The notes: a model not told the origin generated them from the letters alone. A DNA stretch of 64,000 nt from Halobaculum saliterrae (GCF_009831625.1 NZ_WUUS01000007.1:124001-188000); one strand, 5' to 3'. Numbered from the stretch's first letter, positions 1-8,786 are shown. Made by a program: numbers and translations.

Positions 1-21
1 AAGCAGGATCGTATCGAGCAT
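1..21 (-). CDS. Start of a minus-strand gene, possibly a universal stress protein (partial)
   Basis: Only seven codons lie in the window, reading M-L-D-T-I-L-L on the minus strand from an ATG at 21-19. A Shine-Dalgarno-like GGAGG lies just before it (about 26-30) and an AT-rich TATA-like stretch (AATAATAAG on the minus strand) at about 47-55, the spacing expected of a haloarchaeal promoter. The opening residues resemble the first beta strand of UspA-type proteins (compare the complete copy ending at 17913, which begins MYDEILVPTDGS), but seven residues cannot prove the family. It is divergent from the gene starting at 273. Confidence 0.45.
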
Positions 22-69
22 CACTCCTCCGTACACGTCGCACCGACTTATTATTTCCCTGACATAGAA

Positions 70-100
70 GTAACCGGGTTACGCCCGCGTTACCGTTACC
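70..100. promoter_or_regulatory. Cluster of four GTAACC/GGTTAC hexamers in a divergent intergenic region
   Basis: Bases 70-82 form a perfect inverted repeat, GTAACC-G-GGTTAC. They are followed by two direct copies of GTTACC at 89-94 and 95-100. The cluster lies between the minus-strand start at 21 and the plus-strand TATA-like element at about 168-176 (CTATATAGT). Its position suggests an operator acting on one or both divergent genes. The regulator is unknown. Confidence 0.4.
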
Positions 101-272
101 TTGGAACCCGTAGAAGACTCTCAGGGGCAGGTATCTCGAACTCGCCCTCGGTCCAGCGACCGTGGCGTTCCTATATAGTCAGAATTCTATCAATGGATCG
201 AGGAGCCGCGACGGTCGCGACCCGACCGCCGGTGGCGACGGAGGTTTCCCCGTCCGGCCCCACCAGTCACCC

Positions 273-713
273 ATGTACACGGGGCGAACCGAGCAGCCGT
301 GTTGCCTGTGTGATTCCCCGGAAACGGCCGCTCGGATCGACATCCCGCCGCGAGCGGTTCAGTTGATGAAACACTCCGACCCGATCGCTTGGCGGGACAT
401 CGTCGGTGAGGTGTCGATCCACTTCTGTGAGTCCGACTGGGAGACGGTCACGGACCTCGTCGTCGACCTCGGCATGAACCCGCTCTCGCGGTGTAACGTC
501 GCACGGGCGTCCTTCGACCTGCGCGAGGACTTCGAGGCGCTGTTGAACGACACCCGCGACGAGCCCGATCAGACCGAGTTGGAGGCGCGGATGCTCGCGG
601 ACGCGGAGGAGACGCTGGCGGCCGTCGACGACCCGATGACCGAGGAGCGGGCCGTCGTCGAGGCGCACGTAGTGATCGACTCGCTGGCCGAGTTCGGCGT
701 CGCGTCGGCGTGA
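273..713 (+). CDS. Small Cys-containing haloarchaeal protein, function unknown
   Basis: This 146-residue acidic protein has a C-C-x-C cluster at residues 10-13 and an H-x-C pair at 50-52, which together could hold one zinc ion; another Cys is at 74. The rest is predicted mixed alpha/beta with an acidic helical C-terminus. I chose the ATG at 273 because it keeps the N-terminal Cys cluster; the frame is open further upstream to 162 but that part looks non-coding, and an ATG at 366 would remove the cluster. A TATA-like CTATATAG lies about 100 bp upstream, implying a leader of about 75 nt. I do not recognise a named family. Resemblance to other halobacterial proteins with a similar metal site is an impression only. 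Confidence 0.6.
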   Translation: MYTGRTEQPCCLCDSPETAARIDIPPRAVQLMKHSDPIAWRDIVGEVSIHFCESDWETVTDLVVDLGMNPLSRCNVARASFDLREDFEALLNDTRDEPDQTELEARMLADAEETLAAVDDPMTEERAVVEAHVVIDSLAEFGVASA

Positions 714-809
714 CGAGCGCTCGGTCGTGTCGGACGATTGGTGTGTCGATGTGGGTGCACGTCGGTGATAGGCTTTTATCGGTGCCCGATGTATCACACC
801 CGAGACCAG

Positions 810-1529
810 ATGTCACTCCGTGGGGTTATCGACGCCGTCAAGGGTCGGGAGAAGCGCCTGACGGTGTTCGATCCGCCGAACGACGACGCGGTCGCGGAAC
901 TTCGCGAGTACTTCGCCTCCCAGGCCGTCCGGATCGAGGAGGGCACCACCGACAGCGGTCTCTCGGGATACGTCGTGCTCTCGGACGAACACGACGACGA
1001 AGTGCTCGCAGCCGTCGACCTCCGGCACCTCGAGGGTGACGTCGCGGTCGGGCCGGGCGAGGAGTCCGCGTTCGCACCGATCCTCGAACACCTCGACGGG
1101 ACGACGTTCACCTCCTACGACATCCCACGGATGATGGCGGCGACCCGGGAGATGGAGGACCGCGCGTGGCGCGTGGGGTCGGGTGAGCTCCACGCCGGGT
1201 TCCAACGCGTCGAGGCGATCCGCGCGCAGAAGGGCGTCTACGAGGACCTCGCGACCGAGGACATCGACGTCCACGCCTACTGTGCCCCGAGCGACGACGC
1301 GCCCGATATCGAGGGCGTGTCGATACATCAGGAGGACACCGACGAGATCCGGCGCTCGTGGTTCGTCGCGTTCGACGGGGGCGGCGACCCCGCCGACGCC
1401 TGTCTGCTCCTCGCCGAGGAGCGCGGCGAGCCCGACGACCGCCGATTCTACGGGTTCTGGACCTACGAGCCGACCACCGTCGCGACGGTGATCGACCACC
1501 TCCAGGAGGCGTACGCGATCCCCGCGTAG
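810..1529 (+). CDS. DICT sensory domain-containing protein
   Basis: The 239-residue product matches the halobacterial DICT-domain proteins (DICT is a sensory domain described in diguanylate cyclases and two-component systems). The N-terminal part (about 1-45) opens MSLRGVIDAVKGREKRLTVF, and the most typical block is the stretch around residues 98-130 with the motif SYDIPRMMAATREMEDRAW. There is no kinase, HTH or output domain, so it is probably a stand-alone sensor or partner protein in the cytoplasm. The ATG at 810 is preferred over an in-frame ATG at 789 because a TATA-like CTTTTATC at about 772-779 would place the transcription start near 800. It is monocistronic. The ligand is unknown. 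Confidence 0.7.
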   Translation: MSLRGVIDAVKGREKRLTVFDPPNDDAVAELREYFASQAVRIEEGTTDSGLSGYVVLSDEHDDEVLAAVDLRHLEGDVAVGPGEESAFAPILEHLDGTTFTSYDIPRMMAATREMEDRAWRVGSGELHAGFQRVEAIRAQKGVYEDLATEDIDVHAYCAPSDDAPDIEGVSIHQEDTDEIRRSWFVAFDGGGDPADACLLLAEERGEPDDRRFYGFWTYEPTTVATVIDHLQEAYAIPA

Positions 1530-1574
1530 CGTTCCGTCGCGATCGGCGACTCCCGGACGCGGTCCGGTTTCACA

Positions 1575-1606
1575 CAGATTATATGCGTCCCTGACTGAAC
1601 GTTCAG
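1575..1606 (+). promoter_or_regulatory. Promoter of the surface protein/MMPL operon with an overlapping palindrome
   Basis: A TATA-like element (GATTATATG) lies at about 1577-1585, some 30 bp before the start codon at 1616. Directly downstream, at 1595-1606, is the perfect 12-bp palindrome CTGAACGTTCAG, extended by two more matching base pairs on each side after one mismatch (1592-1609). It would cover the expected transcription start. TetR-type repressors often control RND/MMPL pumps from such sites (family knowledge); no repressor gene adjoins it here, so the regulator is an inference. Confidence 0.55.
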
Positions 1607-1615
1607 ACAAGACCG

Positions 1616-3169
1616 ATGTCACGCCGCCCACAGACGCTTGTGATCGCAGCACTACTGATCCTCTCCGCGGTCGGCGCGGGGTTCGTCGGGGTCGCCACCG
1701 CCGACGAGGACCCCCGGTTCGAGACGGACGTGTCGGAGCCGGTGCTCCAGCCCGGGACGACCCAGGAACTCACCGTCGAACTCACGAACGACGCCGCCGA
1801 CCGCGACGACGACGTCGAGCCGGCGCTCGACGTGAACGCCACGGTCGGGGATATCGACGGGATCGACGTGCTCTCGGCCACCAGGGAACTCGGCCGAATG
1901 AGCGACAGCGCCACCCGATCGGTGACGGTACAGATCGACGTCGCGGCCGACATTCCCGGCGGGGAACACCGGGTCCCGATCACCGTCAAGTACCGCGACG
2001 AGGACGACGAGGACGAGGTGCTCACGACGACGGTGTACGCGACGGTCCGCGTGCAGGAACGCGCTCGGTTCCAGCTCGAGGACGTCGAGTCGGCCGCCCC
2101 GGTCGGCGGGTCGGGCACCGTCGCGGTGACGGTTCGCAACGTCGGCGGGGAGTCGGCCCGGAACGCGGTGCTCGCGCTCCAGTCGGGCAACGACGACCTC
2201 ACCTTCGGTCGCTCCGCGAGCGCGCGTCGGTTCGTCGGCACGCTCGGCCCGAACGAGACCCGGACCGTCGAGGTCGACGCGTCGCTCGTCGAGTCGGCCG
2301 AGACGCGTGAGTACGCCGTCGACGCGACCGTCGAGTACGAGGCCGAGGGCGGCGCGTCGGCCACCTCGCGTTCGCTCTCGTTCGGCGTGGTTCCGCTGCC
2401 CGAACAGGCGTTCGGGGTCGACGACCTCGCAAGCACCCTCCGGGTCGGCGAGGAGGGACAGGTAACCGGCACCGTGACCAACACCGGCGAGCAGACCGTG
2501 ACGAACGCGGTCGTCCTGTTCGAGACGACGAACCCGAACGTCTCGCCGCTGGAGTCGGAGGTCGCCGTCGGAACGCTCGAACCGGGCGACTCCGCCGAGT
2601 TCGCGTTCGACATCGAGGTGTCGGACGCCGCCGAGGCGGGACCCCGCCAGTTCACGCTGCGCGTCCAGTACCGAGACGACGAGGGAACCCAGCGGACCGG
2701 CGACTCGATCGACGCGCCGGTCTCGATCGCCGAGTCGCGCGACGAGTTCGACGTGAGTGCCGTCAACGGGACGGTCGAGGTCGGGAGCGGCGGGACGTTC
2801 AGCCTCGAGGTGACGAACAACCTCGAGGAGACGATTCGCGACGTGTCGGCGAAGCTGTTCCTCGACGCGCCGCTGTCGTCCGGGGACGACGAGGGGTTCA
2901 TCGACGCGATCGAGCCCGGCGAGACGAGGGAGGTGACGTTCGACCTCTCCATGGCCGGCACCGCGACCGCCGGCAAGACGTACCCCGCGAGCGTCGACTT
3001 CCGATACGAGACCGACGACGGTGACACCCTGCTCTCGGACACGTACAGGGTGCCGGTCGAGGCGGCCGAGCCGAGCGGGGACGGCCTGCCGGTCGGCGCA
3101 ATCGGGATCGCGGCGGTCGTCGTGGTCCTCGGGATCGGCGTCGCCGTCTACCTCCGGCGCAACAGATGA
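1616..3169 (+). CDS. COG1361-type surface protein with CARDB/NEW3-like repeats
   Basis: A 517-residue secreted, membrane-anchored protein. A signal peptide is visible: basic MSRRPQ, a hydrophobic core of about 20 residues, then a likely cleavage after ATA near residue 29. The mature part is made of several Ig-like beta-sandwich repeats rich in Asp/Glu, Thr and Val, with recurring phrases such as VTVRNVGGES, VTNTGEQTVTNAVV and VTNNLEETIRDVSA, as in COG1361 S-layer-like and CARDB/NEW3 domains. A C-terminal membrane helix (about 490-512) ends in RRNR, so the repeats face outside. Its stop overlaps the start of the MMPL transporter by four bases, indicating one operon and joint function, probably as an extracytoplasmic partner of the pump. 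Confidence 0.8.
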   Translation: MSRRPQTLVIAALLILSAVGAGFVGVATADEDPRFETDVSEPVLQPGTTQELTVELTNDAADRDDDVEPALDVNATVGDIDGIDVLSATRELGRMSDSATRSVTVQIDVAADIPGGEHRVPITVKYRDEDDEDEVLTTTVYATVRVQERARFQLEDVESAAPVGGSGTVAVTVRNVGGESARNAVLALQSGNDDLTFGRSASARRFVGTLGPNETRTVEVDASLVESAETREYAVDATVEYEAEGGASATSRSLSFGVVPLPEQAFGVDDLASTLRVGEEGQVTGTVTNTGEQTVTNAVVLFETTNPNVSPLESEVAVGTLEPGDSAEFAFDIEVSDAAEAGPRQFTLRVQYRDDEGTQRTGDSIDAPVSIAESRDEFDVSAVNGTVEVGSGGTFSLEVTNNLEETIRDVSAKLFLDAPLSSGDDEGFIDAIEPGETREVTFDLSMAGTATAGKTYPASVDFRYETDDGDTLLSDTYRVPVEAAEPSGDGLPVGAIGIAAVVVVLGIGVAVYLRRNR

Positions 3170-5709
3170 GCGACGAGGGGATCACCGCCGCGGTCGCCAC
3201 GGAGATCACGGAGCGTCCCGGGCGGATCGTCGCGGCGTTCCTGCTGCTCACGCTGGTGTTCGCCGGCGGACTGGCGAACGTCTCGACGGCCGCCGGCACG
3301 GAGCAGTTCACCTCGGGGATCCCCGCCGAGGAGGCGCTGTCGGACATCCAGCGGGACTTCGGGCCGTCGTTCGCCGACGACACCGGCTCGACACAGCTCG
3401 TCCAGCGGGACCGGAACGTCCTCTCGAAGCCCGCGCTGTTGCGGATGCTCGAGGCGCAAGACCGGCTTCAGGAGACGGACGGCCTGCGCGTGGTCGGGGT
3501 GTCGTCCCCGGCGGCGACGATCGCGCGGACGATCGACCCGAACGCGACCACGACCGAGGCGCAGATCCGTACGCTCGAACGGTCGACCCCCACGGAGATC
3601 GATCGGGCGGTCCGCGAGAACGCGGACAATCAGGCGTTCACCGGCGGCGTGTCCGACGACTTCAACGCGAAGTCGGCGTCGGCGTCGGCCACGATCGGCG
3701 TCGTGACCCACGAGATACCCGGCGCGGGAAGCGGCGGCGCGGCCGCCGGGCAGAGCGGCTCCAGCCCGCTGACCGACATCCAGCTCCGGAGCCAGCGCGT
3801 CGTCGACACCGTCGGCGGCGACATCACGGTCTTCGGGTCCGGGATCATCTCCGCCGAGTTCTCGTCGGTGATCACCGACTCGCTGCTCATCGTCACCCCC
3901 GCGGCGGTCCTGCTGATCATCGGCTTTCTGATCGTCGCCTACCGCGACCTCATCGACCTCCTGTTGGGGTCGTTCGCGCTGCTGTTGGCGGTCGTGTGGA
4001 CGTTCGGGTTCCTCGGGCTCGTCGGGATCCCGTTCAGCCAGATGATGATCTCGGTGCCGCCGCTGCTGCTCGCGGTCGGGATCGACTTCGGCATCCACGC
4101 GGTGAACCGGTACCGTGAGGACCGGGAGGACGGCCACGGCGTCGTTGACGCGATGGACCTGGCGGTCCGGCAGCTCCTCGTGGCGTTCTTCATCGTGACG
4201 GGGACGACGGTCATCGGCTTCCTCGCGAACCTCACGTCCGACCTCACGCCGATCCGGGAGTTCGGTCTGGTCGCGGCCGCGGGCATCCTGTTCACCTTCC
4301 TCCTGTTCGGGATCTTCCTCCCGGCCGCGAAGGTGCTCATCGACCAACGTCGCGACGCCATTCCCATCCCGACGTTCTCCCAGACGCCGCTCGGCGCCGA
4401 GGGGAGCGGACTCGCGAGCGTGCTCCGCGTCGGCGTCTCCGTCGGCGAGCGCGCGCCGCGGGTGTTCCTCGCGCTCGTGGTCGTCCTCACGGCGGTCTCG
4501 GGCGGCTACGCGGCGGGGATCTCCACGTCGTTCTCGCAGGAGGACTTCCTGCCGCCGGAAGAGACGCCCGACTACCTGCAGGAACTCCCCGAGCCGTTCG
4601 CTCCCAGCGACTACTCGGCCGTCGCGACGCTCAACTTCCTCGAGGAGAAGTTCACCGCGAGCCAGGGCGGGTCGGTCACGATCTACGTCGAGGGCGACAT
4701 GGAGGACTCGACGAGGCTCGAGGAGATCCATCGGATGGGGAAGGATCCGCCGAGCACGTTCGTCTCGGAGGGCCGGCGTGCGGAGTCACAGAGCATCGTG
4801 ACGGTGATCCGGCAGCGCGCCGCGTCGGACCCCGAGTTCCGCCGGCTCGTGAACCGCAACGACCGGAACGCGAACGGTATCCCCGACGACAACCTCGGGG
4901 AGATCTACGACTACCTGCTGTCGTCGTCCTCGCGCGATCGGGCGCTGCAGTACCTCTCCGAGGACCGACGGAGCACGCAGGTGGTGTACTCGACGGAGGC
5001 CGACGCCGACCAGTCGGCGGTGACGGCCGACGGACGCGCGGTCGCCGACCGCTATCGGGACACGAGCGGCGTCGCGGTCGCGACCGGCAGCACCGTGGTG
5101 TTCGCCGCCGTGTCGGACCTGATCTTCGTCTCCGCCGTCCAGAGCCTCGCCGTGGCGCTGTCGCTCACGGTGGTGTTCCTGGTCGTCATCTACGGCGTGA
5201 TCGAGGGCCTGCCGTCGCTCGGCCTCGTCAACACCGTCCCGATCGTCGTCTCGGTCGCGCTCGTGGCGGCGACGATGCGGCTCGCCGGCATCGCGTTCAA
5301 CGCGTTCACGGCGACGATCCTCTCGCTGACGATCGGGCTGGGGATCGACTACTCCGTTCACGTCGTCCACCGGTTCATCGACGAGCGCGGCGAACACGAC
5401 CTCGTCACCGCGCTGGAGCGGACCGTCCGGGGAACCGGGGGCGCCCTCCTCGGGAGCATGCTCACGACGACGACGGGCATCGGCGTCCTCGTGTTCTCGG
5501 TGTTGAGCATCCTCGGACAGTTCGGGACGCTCACGGCGCTGTCGATCCTCTACTCGTTCCTCACGTCGATGCTGGTGCTCCCGTCGGCGCTGGTGGTCTG
5601 GGACGGGCTCAGGGGTCACGACCCCGACCGCCCGGTCGACACGGGCTCCGGGCTCTCGGTGTCGTTCCTCGACGGCGACGAGGGACCGGAGCCGACGGCC
5701 GCCGACTGA
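3166..5709 (+). CDS. MMPL/RND family transporter
   Basis: The 847-residue product has the internally duplicated RND layout. Each half has one membrane helix followed by a large extracytoplasmic loop (about 35-235 and 455-640) and then a cluster of membrane helices (about 235-400 and 645-820). The helix-4 motifs with the conserved Asp of the proton pathway are present in both halves: GIDFGIHAVNRYRED and GLGIDYSVHVVHRFIDE. This resembles archaeal MMPL proteins, proton-driven exporters of hydrophobic compounds. The start overlaps the upstream COG1361 gene (ATGA). It is convergent with acylphosphatase, 31 bp away. The substrate cannot be told from sequence; lipids, drugs or envelope components are possible. 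Confidence 0.85.
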   Translation: MSDEGITAAVATEITERPGRIVAAFLLLTLVFAGGLANVSTAAGTEQFTSGIPAEEALSDIQRDFGPSFADDTGSTQLVQRDRNVLSKPALLRMLEAQDRLQETDGLRVVGVSSPAATIARTIDPNATTTEAQIRTLERSTPTEIDRAVRENADNQAFTGGVSDDFNAKSASASATIGVVTHEIPGAGSGGAAAGQSGSSPLTDIQLRSQRVVDTVGGDITVFGSGIISAEFSSVITDSLLIVTPAAVLLIIGFLIVAYRDLIDLLLGSFALLLAVVWTFGFLGLVGIPFSQMMISVPPLLLAVGIDFGIHAVNRYREDREDGHGVVDAMDLAVRQLLVAFFIVTGTTVIGFLANLTSDLTPIREFGLVAAAGILFTFLLFGIFLPAAKVLIDQRRDAIPIPTFSQTPLGAEGSGLASVLRVGVSVGERAPRVFLALVVVLTAVSGGYAAGISTSFSQEDFLPPEETPDYLQELPEPFAPSDYSAVATLNFLEEKFTASQGGSVTIYVEGDMEDSTRLEEIHRMGKDPPSTFVSEGRRAESQSIVTVIRQRAASDPEFRRLVNRNDRNANGIPDDNLGEIYDYLLSSSSRDRALQYLSEDRRSTQVVYSTEADADQSAVTADGRAVADRYRDTSGVAVATGSTVVFAAVSDLIFVSAVQSLAVALSLTVVFLVVIYGVIEGLPSLGLVNTVPIVVSVALVAATMRLAGIAFNAFTATILSLTIGLGIDYSVHVVHRFIDERGEHDLVTALERTVRGTGGALLGSMLTTTTGIGVLVFSVLSILGQFGTLTALSILYSFLTSMLVLPSALVVWDGLRGHDPDRPVDTGSGLSVSFLDGDEGPEPTAAD

Positions 5710-5740
5710 GGGCATCGCGGTCGGCGCTCCGGCCCGGCCG

Positions 5741-6049
5741 CTATCGACGGATCGTGAACCCCTCCTCCCCGTCCGGTTCGCCGTGCTCGACCGCGACGTC
5801 CTCGACGAGCGCGCTCGGGCTTCCGGTGTGGCACCACTCGACCAGTTCCTCGACGGCGTCGCGGGATCCCTCGAACACCGCCTCGACGCGCCCGTCGTCG
5901 AGGTTGCGAACCCAGCCGTCGACGCCCCGTTCGCGCGCGGCGTCGCGAGTGTTCGCCCGATAGAACACTCCCTGTACTCGCCCGGACACGAACACGTGTG
6001 CGCGGACCCGGTCCGTCGCGTCGCCGGTCGTTCCCGTGTCGTCGCTCAT
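5741..6049 (-). CDS. Acylphosphatase
   Basis: A 102-residue protein of the normal acylphosphatase length (about 90-100) plus a short acidic N-terminus. It carries the signature VSGRVQGVFYR with the catalytic Arg at residue 31, and GWVRNLDDGRV with the catalytic Asn at residue 49. The enzyme hydrolyses the carboxyl-phosphate bond of acylphosphates in the cytoplasm. The ATG at 6049 starts the protein about 13 residues before the first strand (RVRAHVFV); the frame is open further upstream but that part has no family similarity. It is convergent with the MMPL gene and divergent from the EamA gene. It is a single-gene unit. Confidence 0.92.
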   Translation of the reverse strand: MSDDTGTTGDATDRVRAHVFVSGRVQGVFYRANTRDAARERGVDGWVRNLDDGRVEAVFEGSRDAVEELVEWCHTGSPSALVEDVAVEHGEPDGEEGFTIRR

Positions 6050-6270
6050 ACCCGTCGGTGGGCGACCGAGGGTCGAAAAGCCGGCGGCCGTTCGCCGGCC
6101 GTCCGTGGGTCGGGACGCGAGCACGTCGGAACCGCGCTGGCGGAGGCGCTCCCGTGACGACCGCCACGACGTGCCGGAACCGCGAACCATTCAACCCCAC
6201 GGCGACACGCTCCCGACGAGATGTCTCCACGGATCCGACTTCGAACCGATCCCGTCACCCGGATCGGATC

Positions 6271-7176
6271 GTGAGCGACCCGGTCGGAGGCCGCCGGTAC
6301 GTGGCCGCGCTCGCGCCGCTCGCGGCGTCGGCCATCTGGGGCGGGATGTACGTCGTGAGCAAGTGGGGGTTCGACCTGATCCCGCCGCTCACGCTCGGGT
6401 TCCTCCGCGTCGTCGTCGGCGCCGTCGCGCTGTACGCGGTCGTCCATGCCCGTGGCGTCACGGTCGACCGGGCGGACTACCGGGGGTTCGCCGTCCTCGG
6501 CGGGTGGGTGGCCGTCACTATCGCCAGCCAGTTCCTCGGCACGGAGTTGACGAACGCCAGCCAGGGCTCGCTGTTGACGGTGCTGACCCCCGTCTTCACG
6601 GTCGTCCTCGGCGCGGCGGTGCTCGGGGAGGAGGTGACCCGGCGGTCGGCCGGGGGGATGGCGCTCGCCGCCGCCGGCACGCTCCTCGTGCTCGCCGGGC
6701 AGTACGACCTGACGCGTCTCGGCGGCGCGAGCGCGGCCGGAGTGGGCGCGCTCGTCCTCGCGAGCCTCGCGTGGGCCGGCTACACCGTTTGGGGAGTGCC
6801 GCTCGTCCGCAAGTACTCGGCGCTCACGGCGGCGACGTACTCCTGTCTCGCATCCCTGCCCGTGCTGGCGGTACTGTCGGCCGCGGAGCTGGCGGTGCGG
6901 TCGCCGCCGCTCGCGGCGATGGCGTCGCCGGGCGCGCTGCTCGCCGTCGCGTACCTCGGCCTCGGCTCGACGGCTGCGGCGTGGTACCTCTGGTACAAGG
7001 GGCTGGAGACGGTGTCCGCGGGCACCGTCGCGGCGTTCTTCTTCGCCCAGCCACTCGTCGGCGCGGCGCTCGGCGCCGCGCTGCTCGGGGAGGCGATCGG
7101 GCCCTGGTTCGTCGTCGGGGGTGCGACGATGGCGGCGGGGATCTGGCTGGTGAGCACCGCCGCCGACGGGATCTGA
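6271..7176 (+). CDS. EamA-family (DMT) transporter
   Basis: The 301-residue product has ten predicted membrane helices in two repeats, typical of EamA/DMT exporters. Family-like motifs are IWGGMYVVSKWG in helix 1 and LTNASQGSLLTVLTPVFTVV in the first half, with a matching TVSAGTVAAFFFAQPLVGA in the second half. I chose the GTG at 6271 (VSDPVGGRRYVAALAPL), which puts helix 1 close to the N-terminus; the frame is open to 5998 but that part lies opposite acylphosphatase and has no membrane segment. Related proteins export amino acids, metabolites or nucleotide sugars; the substrate here is unknown. Confidence 0.85.
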   Translation: MSDPVGGRRYVAALAPLAASAIWGGMYVVSKWGFDLIPPLTLGFLRVVVGAVALYAVVHARGVTVDRADYRGFAVLGGWVAVTIASQFLGTELTNASQGSLLTVLTPVFTVVLGAAVLGEEVTRRSAGGMALAAAGTLLVLAGQYDLTRLGGASAAGVGALVLASLAWAGYTVWGVPLVRKYSALTAATYSCLASLPVLAVLSAAELAVRSPPLAAMASPGALLAVAYLGLGSTAAAWYLWYKGLETVSAGTVAAFFFAQPLVGAALGAALLGEAIGPWFVVGGATMAAGIWLVSTAADGI

Positions 7177-7424
7177 CCGGCGGCGGCGTGCGAGCCATCT
7201 CGACGCCGGCGGCTCGACGTGGGCTGACAGACGACGGCGTCGCCACGTGTCGGTTCCCCGGCGCGTGCCGTCGCACACCCGCTCCCGCGCCGGGGCCGCG
7301 GTCAGCGCATCGGGACGTGTGGTCCCGGCATCGGATTTGAACCCTCGCCGGCGACCGCCGTCGCCTCCCTTCGGGGCCGGTTCGGGACCGAGGGAGTCTT
7401 GGGCACAGCCACGGACGGTCCGGT
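7177..7424. other. 248-bp spacer holding a tRNA-3'-end-like fragment
   Basis: No convincing gene is seen. On the minus strand, bases 7351-7319 read like the last part of a tRNA: GGTTCAAATCC (T-loop with B-box core) followed by a stretch ending GGGACCA. The T-stem outside the core does not pair, the acceptor arm is one base short, and no matching 5' half lies in range, so this is at most a relic or an attachment-site-like remnant. Confidence 0.35.
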
Positions 7425-8786
7425 ATGGACCTGTTCGGAACCGCCGGCATCCGCGGCGACGTCACCGAGCGCGTCACGCCGGAGCTCGTCCTCGACGTGG
7501 CGCGGGCGCTCGGCGATCACGCCCGTGAGGCCGGCGACCGGGAGTTCGTCGTCGGACGGGACGGGCGCGTCACCGGCCCCGCGTTGGCGGCCGCCGCCGA
7601 GGCGGGCCTCGCGTCGGCGGGCGCAACGGTTCGCCGGATCGGTCAGGTGCCGACCCCGGCGCTGGCGTTCGCCTCGCGAGGGCGCCGCGGCGTCATGCTC
7701 ACCGCCTCGCACAACCCGCCGACCGACAACGGCGTCAAGGCGTTCGTCGACGGCGTCGAGTACGGCGAGGCCGCGGAGACGGCAATCGAGGGGCGCGTTG
7801 CCGACGGCGTCGACCCGACCGACTGGGACGAATGGGGAGACGGCGTCGACGGGGACGTGCTCGACGCGTACCGCTCGGCGGTCGTCGAGTACGCCCGCGG
7901 GTTCGGTGCCGACCCCGAGGGCGTCCGCGTCGCCGTCGACTGCGGCAACGGGATGTCCGCGGTCGCGACCCCGCAGGTGCTGCGGGAACTGGGCGCCGAC
8001 GTGGTGACGCTCAACGCCACCGTCGACGGCCACTTCCCTGGACGCGAGTCGAAGCCGACGCCCGAGTCGCTGACGGACCTCCGGGAGTTCGTCCGCGACG
8101 GGGGCGCGGAGTTCGGCATCGGCCACGACGGCGACGGCGACCGGATCGTCGTCGTCGACGGCGACGGCGAGGTCGTCCACGAGGACACGGTGCTCGCGAT
8201 CCTCGCCGAGCGGTACGTCCGGGCGAGCGACGCCGCGGACCCGGTCGTCGTGACGACGCCGAACGCCTCGGGCCGCATCGACGAGCGCGTCGAGTCGGCG
8301 GGCGGGCGCGTCGAGCGCGTCGCGCTGGGATACCTCCACGACGGCATCGCGTCCGTTCGCGAGTCCGGCGGCGACGTGGCCTTCGCGGCCGAGCCGTGGA
8401 AGCACGTCCACACCGACTTCGGAGACTGGATCGACGCCGTCGCCAGCGCGGCGGTGGTGACTCGGCTCGTCGCCGAGGAGGGGCTGGAGGGGCTGCGAGC
8501 GCCCGTCACCGAACGACCGTACCGGAAGGTCAGCGTCGCCTGCCCCGACGACGACAAGGCCGCCGCGATGGACCGGCTCGCGGAGACGCTGCCGGCGGCG
8601 TTCCCCGACGCCGAGGTGGACCCGGAGTACGGCGTCCGGCTCACGTTCCCCGACGCCTCGTGGACGCTCGTTCGCCCGTCCGGCACGGAGCCGTACGTCC
8701 GCGTCTACGCGGAACACGACGACGTGGACCCGTTCGTCGAGGAGGTCGCCGGCGTCGTCGAGTCGGCCGTCGAAGCTGTCAGCTGA
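7425..8786 (+). CDS. glmM: Phosphoglucosamine mutase / phosphomannomutase family enzyme
   Basis: A 453-residue alpha-D-phosphohexomutase. Its motifs occur in the expected order: N-terminal DLFGTAGIRG, the phosphoserine loop MLTASHNPPTDNG with the catalytic Ser at 95, the metal loop GHDGDGDR with Asp 235, 237 and 239, and the C-terminal phosphate loop RPSGTEPYVRVYAE. Halobacterial members of this clade are usually annotated GlmM (glucosamine-6-phosphate to glucosamine-1-phosphate, on the route to UDP-N-acetylglucosamine for surface glycans), but phosphomannomutase activity cannot be excluded from sequence. The ATG at 7425 sits immediately before the conserved DLFGTAGIRG, so the start is secure. 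It is followed by its own spacer and the nucleoside importer genes. Confidence 0.85.
   Translation: MDLFGTAGIRGDVTERVTPELVLDVARALGDHAREAGDREFVVGRDGRVTGPALAAAAEAGLASAGATVRRIGQVPTPALAFASRGRRGVMLTASHNPPTDNGVKAFVDGVEYGEAAETAIEGRVADGVDPTDWDEWGDGVDGDVLDAYRSAVVEYARGFGADPEGVRVAVDCGNGMSAVATPQVLRELGADVVTLNATVDGHFPGRESKPTPESLTDLREFVRDGGAEFGIGHDGDGDRIVVVDGDGEVVHEDTVLAILAERYVRASDAADPVVVTTPNASGRIDERVESAGGRVERVALGYLHDGIASVRESGGDVAFAAEPWKHVHTDFGDWIDAVASAAVVTRLVAEEGLEGLRAPVTERPYRKVSVACPDDDKAAAMDRLAETLPAAFPDAEVDPEYGVRLTFPDASWTLVRPSGTEPYVRVYAEHDDVDPFVEEVAGVVESAVEAVS

Noticed and set aside
5998-6270. N-terminal extension of the EamA transporter to 5998
   Set aside because: This part is antisense to acylphosphatase, Arg-rich and lacks a membrane helix; GTG at 6271 directly precedes the first helix.
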